Source: a virus
DNA length: 64,000 nucleotides
Direction: 5' to 3' (one strand)
Virus record (IMG/VR): IMGVR_UViG_3300024261_002139
Location: 1-64,000 of that record
How positions within the stretch are numbered: the first letter of the stretch is position 1; the number at the start of each line of letters is the position of its first letter. The translations under genes were made by a program, and so were the position numbers. The notes beneath the pieces are model-generated. The model had not been told where the DNA came from. It made no database searches and saw only the letters and a list, made by a program, of their open reading frames with translations. Below are positions 41,393 through 52,500 of the stretch, piece after piece.

Positions 41393-44278
41393 ATGGCAAT
41401 AGATCAAACACAGAAATTCAGATTTGTTTCACCTGGTATCTTCATCGATGAAATTGACAGATCGCAATTACCAAAAATACCCGGAGCAATCGGCCCAGTA
41501 GTCATTGGCAGATCCGAAAGAGGCCCCGGCTTGACACCAGTTAAGCTGAACTCTTACTTGGATTTTGTGAACATATTCGGAAACCCACAAAGGGGAGTTG
41601 GTAGCAACGATGTCTGGAGAAACGGAAACAACACTGCTCCTACATATGGTGCTTATGCTGCACAAGCATATTTGAAGAACTCTGCACCCCTGACTTTCGT
41701 TCGTTTGCTCGGCGCTGAATCCCCCGATGCCTTTGCGAACGAAGGTGAGGCTGGATGGAAAACTAAAAACTTGGCCTTTGAATCAGACTCGCCTAGCACC
41801 AATGGTGGTGCTTATGGTTTGTTCTTAATCCCCTCTGGTACTTTTGCAGCAGACACCGCAGTTGATTGTCCTCTGGCAGCCGTCTTTTATGTTGGCGAAG
41901 GCAAGATGAGATTGGTTGGTAAAACCCCTGCCGGAAGAATTGTCTCTTCGTCTGCCGGCCAAGATGGTTGCGGAACCTTTGTCCGGACGATAGGTAGTGA
42001 CTTTGAGCTTGAAGCAACTATCTTTAAAGCTGATGGTACTGACATAGAAAAGAGAACGACTTTTAACTTTAATGAAAACTCTCACAAGTATATCCGAAGA
42101 GTGTTCAACACGAACCCTACTCTTACAAACTCGGACATAACACCATCAGACGGACTCACGAACTATTGGCTTGGGGAAACTTTTGACAATTTCATCAAGA
42201 ACAAGATCAATGCTAATCTAGATGCTGGCGAAGCATATGGTTGCTTAGTGCCGCTTCAACAAGGCTCATCAACTGCCTATGCCGATCAGAGACAGCCTGC
42301 TCAGGCAGCTGCTTCCGGTTGGGTAATCTCTCAAGATCTCAATACGGTTACTGCTTCTTTTGATCCTTCTGATATGACGAAGTTGTTCAAGTTCCATGCT
42401 CTTGGCGAAGGGGCTGGCGAATGGGAACAGAACAACATTAAGGTTTCCATTACAGATATAAAAACCTCAAACAACCCATTGGTTAACGAGTATGGAAGCT
42501 TTACTGTCTTAGTCAGGCAATTGGAAGATGATAAAGATGCATCTCCCGTCATACTAGAACAATATACTGAATGTGGCCTTAATCCCGCTGCAAATAACTA
42601 TGTTGCCAATAAGATTGGTGACAAGTCTTTGGAATGGAGTGACTCTGAAAGAAGATATACCACTCTTGGAACTTATCCCAACAGCTCAAGATATATTAGG
42701 GTAGAGATGAATCCAGATATTGAAGTAGGTGGAGTTGATCCTAGGACTCTCCCCTTCGGTGCCTTTGGGCCTCTCAAGTTGAATACTGTACCGGTCGCTT
42801 CTGGTTCTAGTGTTGAGAGCGGAACTAGCTTTCTACAAGGTTCAGGAAGCTCTCCTGACTTTCCGACGACTGCGACAGGAAGTGGGTTTGACATAGATAT
42901 TAGTTTCTCTGGCTCTTTCCTTTTTCCGGAAATCCCACTTGTTGCCACGGCATCAGAAACTGGGGTTCCTGATTTTAAGGATGCTTTCTATGGCATTGAT
43001 GTAACTAAATCTGGTAGCTATTCTTTTGATGAGGGGTACAGAGATTATGTCAAAGTAAAACCAAAAACAGTAGATAATCATGCTGACGATGGAAGCACTG
43101 TCTATCAATGGGTGTTTACTCTTGATGATGTCATTGCCACAACTGGTTCTTCAGGCGACATAGACGATGCTTATTATCAAGCAAACTCCAGGCTCTCAGG
43201 AACTTCCATCAGTGCTAGTGGTTCTCTGAACTATGAGAGCACCCTTGATGCCGGCGTCACACAGTTTACTATTCCACTGTTCGGTGGTTCTGACGGGCTA
43301 GACCTAACAGAACAAGAGCCGTTCAGAAACTCTGGAACGAAGAGCAAAACAGAGAAGACAAGCTATGCTTACTACTCAATCAAGAGAGCGATTGATTCTG
43401 TCTCGGATCCGGAAGTGATTGAGATGAATATAGCTACTGTGCCTGGTGTCACTAATACGGGTCTAACAGACCACCTTATGAACACTTGCGAATCCAGGGC
43501 AGATGCTCTTGCGATTATTGACCCGGAAGGTGGCTACACTCCGGCATCGGAAGCAGCAACTACGGAAGCAGTAAGATCACGAACTGGTGTTGACGAAGTT
43601 GTATCAAACATACGGGATAGAGGATTAAACACTAGCTATGGCTGTGCTTACTATCCTTGGGTACAGATCAGAGATAGAACAACTAATTTTCCTCTCAATG
43701 TGCCACCTAGTGTTGTTGCCCTGGGCACCATGGCTAGTTCACAAGAGAGTACTGCGGTTTGGTTCGCTCCTGCTGGATTTAACCGAGGCGGATTGTCCGA
43801 AGGCTCCGCTGGTATCGCGGTGACAGATGTTAAAGATAGACTTACTGCCAAGAAGCGAGACAAGTTGTATGAACACAATATTAATCCGATTGCCTCATTC
43901 CCGTCAGAGGGTATTGTGATTTTCGGACAAAAAACTCTTCAGTCTACTCCTTCTGCTCTTGACAGAATTAATGTTAGAAGATTGTTGATTTTCTTGAAGA
44001 AGGGTATTTCCAATATCGCTTCTAGAATTTTGTTTGACCAGAATGTCCAAGTGACTTGGGATAGGTTCACGAGCCAGGTTAATCCATATTTAGATTCTGT
44101 TAAATCCGGACTAGGGTTGACTGACTATAAAGTCCTTCTTGATGAAACCACAACGACACCTGATTTGATTGATAGAAACATCTTGTATGCCAAGATTTTC
44201 CTGAAGCCAGCCCGTGCAATTGAGTTCATTGCTTTGGATTTCATAGTCACGAGAACCGGTGCTTCTTTCGACGATTAA
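41393..44278 (+). CDS. 18: Tail sheath protein gp18-like
   Basis: 961 residues from ATG 41393 (GAGGG 9 bases upstream). An in-frame TTG at 41354 is less likely. N-terminus FRFVSPGIFIDEIDRSQLPK, then GPVVIGRSERGPGLTPVKL and FVNIFGNPQRG, is the classic sheath opening. The C-terminal region (RINVRRLLIFLKKGISNIAS, FDQNVQVTWDRFTSQVN, PARAIEFIALDFIVTRTGAS) is the conserved contractile core. At 961 residues it is much longer than T4 gp18 (659), with the extra length in the middle, implying additional outward-facing domains on the sheath. Confidence 0.95.
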   Translation: MAIDQTQKFRFVSPGIFIDEIDRSQLPKIPGAIGPVVIGRSERGPGLTPVKLNSYLDFVNIFGNPQRGVGSNDVWRNGNNTAPTYGAYAAQAYLKNSAPLTFVRLLGAESPDAFANEGEAGWKTKNLAFESDSPSTNGGAYGLFLIPSGTFAADTAVDCPLAAVFYVGEGKMRLVGKTPAGRIVSSSAGQDGCGTFVRTIGSDFELEATIFKADGTDIEKRTTFNFNENSHKYIRRVFNTNPTLTNSDITPSDGLTNYWLGETFDNFIKNKINANLDAGEAYGCLVPLQQGSSTAYADQRQPAQAAASGWVISQDLNTVTASFDPSDMTKLFKFHALGEGAGEWEQNNIKVSITDIKTSNNPLVNEYGSFTVLVRQLEDDKDASPVILEQYTECGLNPAANNYVANKIGDKSLEWSDSERRYTTLGTYPNSSRYIRVEMNPDIEVGGVDPRTLPFGAFGPLKLNTVPVASGSSVESGTSFLQGSGSSPDFPTTATGSGFDIDISFSGSFLFPEIPLVATASETGVPDFKDAFYGIDVTKSGSYSFDEGYRDYVKVKPKTVDNHADDGSTVYQWVFTLDDVIATTGSSGDIDDAYYQANSRLSGTSISASGSLNYESTLDAGVTQFTIPLFGGSDGLDLTEQEPFRNSGTKSKTEKTSYAYYSIKRAIDSVSDPEVIEMNIATVPGVTNTGLTDHLMNTCESRADALAIIDPEGGYTPASEAATTEAVRSRTGVDEVVSNIRDRGLNTSYGCAYYPWVQIRDRTTNFPLNVPPSVVALGTMASSQESTAVWFAPAGFNRGGLSEGSAGIAVTDVKDRLTAKKRDKLYEHNINPIASFPSEGIVIFGQKTLQSTPSALDRINVRRLLIFLKKGISNIASRILFDQNVQVTWDRFTSQVNPYLDSVKSGLGLTDYKVLLDETTTTPDLIDRNILYAKIFLKPARAIEFIALDFIVTRTGASFDD

Positions 44279-44290
44279 AAAAAAGACATT

Positions 44291-44302
44291 ACTATTTATT
44301 AG
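44291..44302 (+). promoter_or_regulatory. ACTATTTATTAG element before the tube gene, candidate late promoter
   Basis: In the 46-base gap between sheath and tube genes, 22 bases before ATG 44325 and upstream of the GGAGG ribosome site. Best representative of the recurring element. Confidence 0.4.
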
Positions 44303-44324
44303 TAAATTTGGAGGATAATAAAAA

Positions 44325-44999
44325 ATGGCAAATGATGTAACTAACTTTTGGACAACCCCCGGAGAAGATCCGAAAAGAGCATATAGGTTCTTGGTTACTT
44401 TCCCTAACATGCCTAATGGAGCTACTTGGTATGCTAAAAAGTGTTCCAAGCCATCTATGACAATAAGTGAGGCAGCCCATAAATACATTAATCACACTTT
44501 TTATTATCCTGGCAAAGTTGAGTGGGACAAAGTTACCGTCACATTGGTAGACCCTGTTTCGCCAGATGCTGCTAATAATCTGGCAGCGTTGTTAGAATCG
44601 GCTGGGTATGTTATCCCAGGAGATTATGCAGATACCACTACTATGTCAAAAGCAGCTGCCACTAGGATGTTAGGGGAGATTAAAATTCGTCAACTTGGAT
44701 CCAGATCACCAAACGGTGGCAATATCCAGCCAGCTTTGGAAACCTGGACATTGAAAAATGCTTGGATCACTTCCGTTAAGTTTGGCGAGTTGGACTATGA
44801 TTCAGATGATCTGACGAATATTGACCTTGAAATTCGATATGACTGGGCAGAATTAGAAACGTCAAACAAAGACATCACTTCCATCACAACAGCAGCAGAC
44901 ACGAATGCAGAACATGGTACACAGGCACCGAGCCCCAGTAATGCCAGATTTAAGCCCACCAGCCGCGACGCGGTAACCGATCCGGCTCTGGAATCATAA
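44325..44999 (+). CDS. 19: Tail tube protein gp19-like
   Basis: 224 residues, strong GGAGG site. Family signatures: RAYRFLVTFPNMPNGATWYA near the N-terminus, KKCSKPSMTIS, HTFYYPGKVEWDKVTVTLVD, then a helical middle (AAATRMLGEIKIRQLG) and WTLKNAWITSVKFGELDYDS with the beta-hairpin end LEIRYDWAELE. It forms the inner tail tube. Slightly longer than T4 gp19 (163) because of a C-terminal extension rich in S, T and P. Its position directly after the sheath gene is standard. Confidence 0.95.
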   Translation: MANDVTNFWTTPGEDPKRAYRFLVTFPNMPNGATWYAKKCSKPSMTISEAAHKYINHTFYYPGKVEWDKVTVTLVDPVSPDAANNLAALLESAGYVIPGDYADTTTMSKAAATRMLGEIKIRQLGSRSPNGGNIQPALETWTLKNAWITSVKFGELDYDSDDLTNIDLEIRYDWAELETSNKDITSITTAADTNAEHGTQAPSPSNARFKPTSRDAVTDPALES

Positions 45000-45029
45000 G
45001 ATAAGACAAAATAAATATACGAGGTATTT

Positions 45030-45908
45030 ATGACCGTAAGAAACAATGAAGAGCGATTGGGGGTTAAAGACACTGGTACTAACCCGCCAATCACTCAACC
45101 TGCTTCAAGTGAAGCATCTGTTCCGAACACTCCATTACAATTTTCAACACCAACAGAATTTGTTGATTTGCCATCAAAGGGTAAATATTATCCAAGTGGT
45201 CACCCACTTCACGGCAAAGACAGTGTTGAGATTCGTTTTATGACAGCGAAGGAAGAAGACATTCTAACATCAAAAACTCTTTTAAAGAAGGGCATAGCGA
45301 TTGACAGAATGCTTCAGAATTTGGTTGTTGATAAATCTGTCCTTATAGACGATCTTCTCGTTGGAGACAAAAATGCTCTAATAGTTGCTGCTCGTGTATC
45401 TGGGTATGGAGCAGAATATGAAACCAGTGTAACTTGTCCTGCTTGCGGGACATCCTGTAAACACTCTTTTGATCTAAGCGACGGCTCCGTCCAAGGGGGA
45501 GAAGAAAATTTAGAAGATGTCGGCATGGGAGTGACGAAAACACCAGACAACACTTTCATAACAAGGTTGATAAAAACAGATGTGGAAGTGGAATTGAGGT
45601 TGCTTATTGGGAAAGATGAAAAAGCCCTAATGAAGACAGCCGAGAAGAGAAAGAAACACAAGCTACCAGAAAACAACTCAACAGAACAAACCAAGATGAT
45701 ATTGGTGTCTGTTGGGGGGCATACAGATGCAGCGACCATCAACTCTCTTGTTGATAATCTTCCGGCTCTTGATTCTAGACAGCTGAGAGAAGCATATCAA
45801 AAGATAACACCAAACATTGATTTAACACAGGAGTTCGTCTGTGGCACTTGCGATTACGAACAGGACATGGAGGTTCCTTTTACAACGGACTTTTTTTGGC
45901 CTAAGTGA
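45030..45908 (+). CDS. 26: Baseplate hub assembly protein gp26-like
   Basis: 292 residues, ACGAGG upstream. Features of the T4_baseplate (gp26) group: FVDLPSKGKYYPSGHPLHGK, VEIRFMTAKEEDILTSKTLL, ALIVAARVSGYGAEYETSVT, CPACGTSCKHSFDLS as a zinc knuckle, then LRLLIGKDE, and the C-terminal EFVCGTCDYEQDMEVPFTTD ending FFWPK. Two C-x2-C pairs suggest a zinc ribbon. These proteins act as hub assembly chaperones next to the tube genes. Its 3' end overlaps the gp51-like frame by 68 bases across a run of seven T. Confidence 0.75.
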   Translation: MTVRNNEERLGVKDTGTNPPITQPASSEASVPNTPLQFSTPTEFVDLPSKGKYYPSGHPLHGKDSVEIRFMTAKEEDILTSKTLLKKGIAIDRMLQNLVVDKSVLIDDLLVGDKNALIVAARVSGYGAEYETSVTCPACGTSCKHSFDLSDGSVQGGEENLEDVGMGVTKTPDNTFITRLIKTDVEVELRLLIGKDEKALMKTAEKRKKHKLPENNSTEQTKMILVSVGGHTDAATINSLVDNLPALDSRQLREAYQKITPNIDLTQEFVCGTCDYEQDMEVPFTTDFFWPK

Positions 45909-46086
45909 TGAATACATAAAAAATGTATATGAAGAATTTTTTCTAATGAAATATCATGGTGGGTGGAGCTTCATTGAGGCTTACAACCTTCCAGTGCTTA
46001 TCAGAAGGTGGTTTTTGGAAAGATTAAGCGAGCAACTTGAAAAAGAAGCCGAATCTATGGAAAAAGCGTCCAAAGGCAAAAAGTAA
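45841..46086 (+). CDS. 51: Baseplate hub assembly catalyst gp51-like (overlapping frame)
   Basis: 81 residues if started at GTG 45841 (AGGAG 8 bases upstream, within the gp26-like gene). The core YIKNVYEEFFLMKYHGGWSF then IEAYNLPVLIRRWFLERL has the W-S-F-x-E-A-Y-N-L-P pattern shared by gp51 homologues of T4-like phages. In T4, genes 26 and 51 are also adjacent. The part before the core is encoded in the overlap and reads poorly (NRTWRFLLQRTFFGL), so the protein may instead be made as a +1 frameshift extension of the gp26-like protein at the T7 run 45891-45897. It ends just before a strong terminator. Confidence 0.6.
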   Translation: MALAITNRTWRFLLQRTFFGLSDEYIKNVYEEFFLMKYHGGWSFIEAYNLPVLIRRWFLERLSEQLEKEAESMEKASKGKK

Positions 46087-46107
46087 AAAATAGGAACTAT
46101 GCATTAT

Positions 46108-46144
46108 AAAAGAGCCAATATTGGCTCTTTTATTTTGTTTTCAG
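46108..46144 (+). terminator. Strong Rho-independent terminator
   Basis: AAAAGAGCCAAT/ATTGGCTCTTTT (46108-46131) is a perfect inverted repeat giving about a 10-base-pair stem with a 4-base loop, followed by a T-rich tract (TATTTTGTTTT). It ends the transcript after the gp51-like gene. This is the clearest terminator in the window. Confidence 0.9.
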
Positions 46145-46188
46145 TTGACTAATTAGAAGGTAAAGGTGAACCTTAAGGAGTGTTTTGC

Positions 46189-46533
46189 ATGGAAAATACG
46201 GAAATAAAAGAAGACAAACTACAAGAAGTCACAATTGATCTGAATGCCGCCTCTAAAGGCAAGCTAGATGAAAGTTGGCTGACTATGTTTGGCTCTGGAA
46301 TACAGATGATATTAAAGAAGATGTTTGGGGGCTCTACGATACCTGTCGCTGTCAAAGGGACAAGAACTCAGATAGATTCTTTTGCCAAAACCATTGGAAG
46401 AGAAAAGAAATATATGGATACATATCTCAAGCATGGTTTGGATAATCCACGAACATATAAGAGCAGATATAGACTTGATCAGGCGGTTAATAAATTTGAA
46501 AGAGCTACTGGTATAAAATGGCCTTTTAAATAA
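46189..46533 (+). CDS. Small virion-block protein of unknown function
   Basis: 114 residues from ATG 46189, with AAGGAG 8 bases before it. An in-frame GTG 9 bases upstream lies inside that site and is unlikely. Basic C-terminal half (KGTRTQIDSFAKTIGREKKY, SRYRLDQAVNKFERATGI). The N-terminus is acidic, and there is a possible glycine loop (MFGGSTIP). No family recognised. It opens the transcript after the strong terminator and precedes the 2674-residue propeller protein by 20 bases. Confidence 0.6.
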   Translation: MENTEIKEDKLQEVTIDLNAASKGKLDESWLTMFGSGIQMILKKMFGGSTIPVAVKGTRTQIDSFAKTIGREKKYMDTYLKHGLDNPRTYKSRYRLDQAVNKFERATGIKWPFK

Positions 46534-46553
46534 ACAAAAAGGTTGTAGCATAG

Positions 46554-49500
46554 ATGGCAAACACCACAAAGAAAACACCGTTTAGCATATACAGTTCTTC
46601 GGTTAACACAGGTTACGGCTCGGAGATATCCTCCAGCTTTATGCCTGGTGTTGATATTACTAATCTACACTCAGATGAATACGGTGATTCTCGTGATGCC
46701 CCTGCTCAAGGCCCATTTACAGAAAAGTATGTTGGTGGCAATCAACATAGACATGTTGCCTTAAACGATGGTGGCGATACTCCTGAAACCCGTCCAGAGT
46801 TGTTTCATTTATCAATGAGCCTTGGGGCTCTTGAGATATCTGGGATTGATACTTTGGACGTAAATCGACCAAGGGCATATTATCTTAGAGACGAACTCGC
46901 AAAGAGGCCCCTTAACATAAGGAATATCCAACAGACCACTGGCTCAACAATCATCGGGAATTATACTCACGATTATGAGTTTGTTCAGACTTCTGGAAGA
47001 TTTGTAAACAACAGGGCATTCATAGAAAGTCAAGGTGAAGGGTTTGCTCAGTATGTTACAACACAGTTTATTACAGGGGCAAAAGACCCAAATAGAGCTT
47101 TACCAGACTTCGATCTAACCGGTTCAAACAAATTTGTATTTGTCAATCGTTTTAATGCCCCAGGAGGCCCTGATGTAAGCTCTAGGGGAGTTCTAGATAC
47201 ATACTCGGAAGAGTATGCCCCCAACAATGTAATGACAGTGAGGAACCACTCAGTTCGTTCTTTACTAAGAAGTGATTTAGCAAGACATACACCGAAGGCA
47301 ACGACTCGAACTTCTGCTTATAAAGGTTATACAACTCCAACTGAATTTCACAACGACAATAGAAATCCAAAAGCAACGAAAAATTTGAGAGTGTATCAAT
47401 TAGGCTTATCACCACAGGACTCAATTGAGGATTTGGTTGCGACCCCACCGTCGCCACATGGTGTTGCCATTGATGTGATTGCTGGGAAGATGTACTGGGT
47501 AGATGATAGCACCGATGAGATTCAGAGAGCAAACTTAGATGGCTCTAACCAAGAAGTGGTTCTTGTGCCTTCTGGCAACCCCACCATGTATGATGTTGCC
47601 ATAGACACAACTGCTGGAAAAATGTATTGGACAGATTATACCACTCCAAGAATCCAACGAGCAAACTTAGATGGATCCGGTGAAGAAGACCTTGTTACAG
47701 CAGGGCTATCTACTCCATTTGGTATTGCTCTGGACACAGATGCTGGAAAAATGTATTGGACAGATTATACCACTCCAAAGATCCAACGAGCGAATTTAGA
47801 CGGCTCCAGTGTAGAAGACCTTCCCACAGTAGTAGGTTCTCAGCCAAAAGGTATCGCTTTGGACGTGACTGCGGGAAAGATGTATTGGATAGAGAGAGTC
47901 GGCTCAAAAATCCGTCGTGCAAACCTAGATGGCAGTGACTCTGAAGACATTCTTTCAGATAGTGGTACAATTTCTTACCTTTTTCTTGATACGGTTGCTG
48001 AAAAGATATACTGGACAAATAATACATATGACAACATCAAAAGAGCAAATTTCGATGGAACGAGTGTAGAAAGCATTGTTAGCATTTCTGCTCCTAGTGA
48101 ACTCACAGGCATTGCCCTTGACACTTCGGCTGGGAAAATATACTGGGCAGACAGGACAACTGACAAGATTCAACGAGCAAATATGCCAGATGTGAGTGAA
48201 TATAAATCATTCGACAATGCACACGTAACTCACGAAATACCACAAGCAGATTTAAGATATGCTTGGATTCATGCTTCTGCCATCACAACAGAAGACCAAT
48301 TACCAGGACACCAAAATAGTAGTTCTGTTCCTTATCGACCCTTTGATGATATTCAATATGTATCAAGCAGTGATTTTGTGTCGTTCGGGTTACAGGGTGA
48401 TGTTGGGTATCCTAGTGGCTATGCAAAAGGAAGAAGATTCGGAAAGAGCAAGTCAGATGTTTATACTGGAGGTTCAACGGATACTAGCGGGGGGTTAGAT
48501 CTTCTTACCAACACTATCTCTTCTATGACAGTAGTAGATATGTCACTGGATCCATATAGAGAAAAAATATATTATATTGATAGAGCCACCGCCACTAATT
48601 TTAAAATAAAAAGAATAGATTTTGATGGAATGAATGATGCGGTACTATATGAGACGGGATCTGAGATCACGGCATTAGAATTGGATATCCCAAATGAAAA
48701 AATTTATTTCTCAATTGCATATGACTCTGCGGCATCGCCTTCCGGTGCTGAAGTGTTTGAAATGCCATCAGCTGGAACTGCATCAGCTGCTTCCTCCTCT
48801 GTGGCTATTTTTGGAGATTATGATACATCTGAGATAAAGGCATTAACATATGATTCTATCGACGCGAGATTATATTATAATTTAAACAATGGAGCATCCG
48901 CCCTCTCCGCTGATGACTATATTAAATTTGGATATATTGATATATCTGATTCATCAAGAAACGATGTCTGGACTAATCCACCTGGATCAAGACATTTTGT
49001 AACTTCTATGGCTTTTGATTCGGCAGAGAAAAAGATATACTGGGCTCAGCACCACGACAGTTCTGGCTTTGCAGAGATGGGGATATATAAGACATCTAGA
49101 CTTGATCTTCCAGAAATCACGGCATCTTTAATATTGTCAGTTGACGATGTTGGCTCTTCACCGAGGGAAGTCATTTCTGTATCTTTAGACAACTACCGCA
49201 ATAAGGTGTATTTTACTGCAAGACAATCTTTGACTGGTGCCGAGATTCCAGAAATGTATCGTTGTGATAAAGATGGAAGCAACTTGGAATATGTCTTTAC
49301 CGAATTATATTATGGACCAAATGTATCTGCCCCTTTATCGTATGGTGTACAGATAAATTCGTTTGAATATAACGCTGCTGATGACGGAATCTATTGGGCA
49401 TCTAGATCTGGAAGTTCTGATGCCAGAATCGCCCGCTGGCGAGGTTTCCACGGACCTGGCACCCACACCGATCAAGTTTGGACTGACTTTGCTGGGATAA

Positions 49501-52500
49501 ATTTCCATATCTATGAACCTGTAGATTTAACTCAGAATACGGCAGGACACACTGATTCAACTTTCGTTGCCGGCGACTCAGAACCAAATCAAAAGCCGAA
49601 GAATTTCGTAAAGACATTGATAGACAACCCTTCTTCCCCCGCTACAACACTTAGAGATGTAGAGCTTGACACCGTTAACAAAAAAATGTACTGGACTGAC
49701 TCAAGTTTGCACACTATAGAGAGAGCAGACTTGGATGGTGGCAATAGAGAGATTTTATATAATACAACTATAGACGAATATGGTGTTGCCATACAAAGTC
49801 CATATGGACTTGCATTAGACATTGATGCTGGCTTTCTTTATTTTACCGATTTTGGTACACTGCAAAAGAGAGTGAGAAGGGGCAGCCTTGATGGTACTGC
49901 TCCCTTGCTGGTCTTGGCAGACAGCAACGACGGCTTGGGCCTTCCCGCTGGGATGAATATCGATGTGGCAAATTCAAGATTGTATTTTGTTGACAGTGTA
50001 GCTGATGTTATCTTTACCATGAGCACCGTGTCTGGAAGCGCAGTTACCACCCTCCTACAAACTGGAAAAAGCCCAAACTGTATTGCACTAGATACGGTTA
50101 ACAACAAAATGTATTGGACAGACTCTGGCGACGGCACCGCCGTCGATGACCTTGATACAATACAGAGAGCAAATTTAGATGGCACTGGTGCGGAGGTATT
50201 GATAAATTTTCCCAATCCAACCGCTAACACTCCCCGTGGCATCGTCCTCGATGTGTCTGCCAATAAAATGTATTGGACAGACTCTAATATAGACAAAATC
50301 CAGCGAGCTAATCTAGATGGCACAAACATAGAAACATTGTTCGACAGTGAAGAGCCAGGCGATTTGCAAGACCCATCCGGCATAACAATAGATACCAGCA
50401 CTGGTTTGTTGTACTGGTCTGATTTCGGTTCTTCGGAAGATAATATAAAAAGGTCTTATATACCAGAAGCTTTAATATTCGGAAATGCTAACGAAGCCGA
50501 TCCCTCTGTATATAACGAAAGAGGCATTGTTCAGTATCTAAATGCTCACGGACCAGGACATACAATCGATTATAGAGTAGACGTTGACAATAGCGGGTCT
50601 GATATAGGCAGAACAGCCATCTTCAACTCACTTATGCTTCATCGCAACGGACCATATCAACACCCTTCTTGGAAGTCAATCAGAACTGGCGAGCACAAAG
50701 TTGCTCGTCAAATGAAAAAAGAAAATATCATTTCAGTTGAAGATCCAGCTGAAGCATTTACTGTTGTTGAGGGTAACACAAGATTGACAATAAACCCAAA
50801 AGGCAGCAATACATCAACAAACTTTACAGAGCCCCTAGTCAGCTCAAAGTATAAACCAGTCAAACACCTTTTCACTTTGAAAGGTGCTAAATCTAACACA
50901 TCTGCTTATCAAGTGAAAAGCACATATGCTAATAACATATCTTATTTTGCGAACAAGGCATTGAATGCGAAATTAACTTTGCTTAAGTGTGGTGATCAAG
51001 CATATAATAGATTTCTGGACATGTATGATAGTGTCAATAGCACACTGGCAGAAGAAGAAAACCCAGTAAAAGATTTCATTTCTTTCAAATACAACGAAAC
51101 AGTTTATCCAAAGGAAGAGAACACTTATTTGAACATAATTCGCACAAGAGATCAATATGCCGAGGTTGCTGGTTATGGTGTTAATGGTTACGACAAGCAG
51201 TATGGAACCCAAAGAACCTTTTGGAGAGACAATATTGCTGATAGGCAGAGAACACCAGAAGAGTTTTTGGATTCTTTGGGGCAGAAAACGATAGAACCTA
51301 TATTCACAGCTTTACAATCTGTTAAGGCAGGTAGCTTAAATGTTCATGCTGGTGGTAGGTCCGTGTGGCCAATTGATGTTGCGTCAGATATAGAATTTGA
51401 AAGTTTAGTTGATTCTGTTCTTTTAAGTTCCTTTGGCTTCACAACAGATTTGGAAACATGGCCCTGGAAGACTTTAAGCTCTCAGGATTCTGGAGAACTA
51501 GTAAAAGGTAATTTTATTTTTAACCTTATGTATAGTGGAACCAACCCCCCCTTAGACAATAACGGGTTTTTTAGATTAATACAAAGAGAAAGGTGGTATA
51601 ATTCTTGGACAGATGAGCTTGTTGGCGGATACAGCGGTAGAAATGCTCCTCTTGACTATTGTTATTTTCTTGGTGGCTATCAATCTGGATCTGGTGTTTC
51701 TGGTTCATCTGCTCCATACAATTCTACCTTAGATCACGGGTTAAACTATAAGATACAAGAAGAGTCTGGCAAAAAACCATGGTTTGATTCTTATGATGAG
51801 TATTCAAGTGATATTAGATATGCAGCAAAGGACTATTCTGTCATTCCCGAATTTAGAATATCTGATCAAATAGAGTATTATTTCGGACAGAACACAGGAA
51901 AGCATGTGGGGATAAGTAATAACAAGATTTTCAATTTGAAGGGTGCTAGTCTATCTTCCAGCGCCACAACAGAAACATCACCCTTTGATGAGGATTTCTT
52001 TAAGACATACCTTCATTCAGATATTTCGAAAGATTATGATAGGGTATCTTCAGACCACAAAGGATTGGCTTCTTTAGACAGGATCACCCTCAGATGCAAG
52101 GGAATCAAAAAGCTCCTTCCATATACAGGGTTCTATCCGCAAAACAGAACATTGCAAATGGCATCTCTCTTGTCGCAGTCTCTAATACCATATGTAGGCG
52201 GCAAGCAACTGGTGTTGGACGACACAACAAATTTCTATACAGATGTGGATACCGAGACACAGATAAAAGCGTCGGCAACACAGCCACTCTTTAGTCCAGG
52301 AATTTTATATAACACGATAAAGTCAGGGATAGCTGTTGATTGGCCTCTCTTCACCGGCTCCATAATGGAAGACGAATATAGTGTTGCGTCACTGGCGAAT
52401 CCTATAAATCGGCTATTTCCATCGTCTACCCCGCCAGACACTTACGGGGAGTCGTTCCCCTGGCCCCACGAGGTATACGGTAGGGCCGCAAACTATAGAT

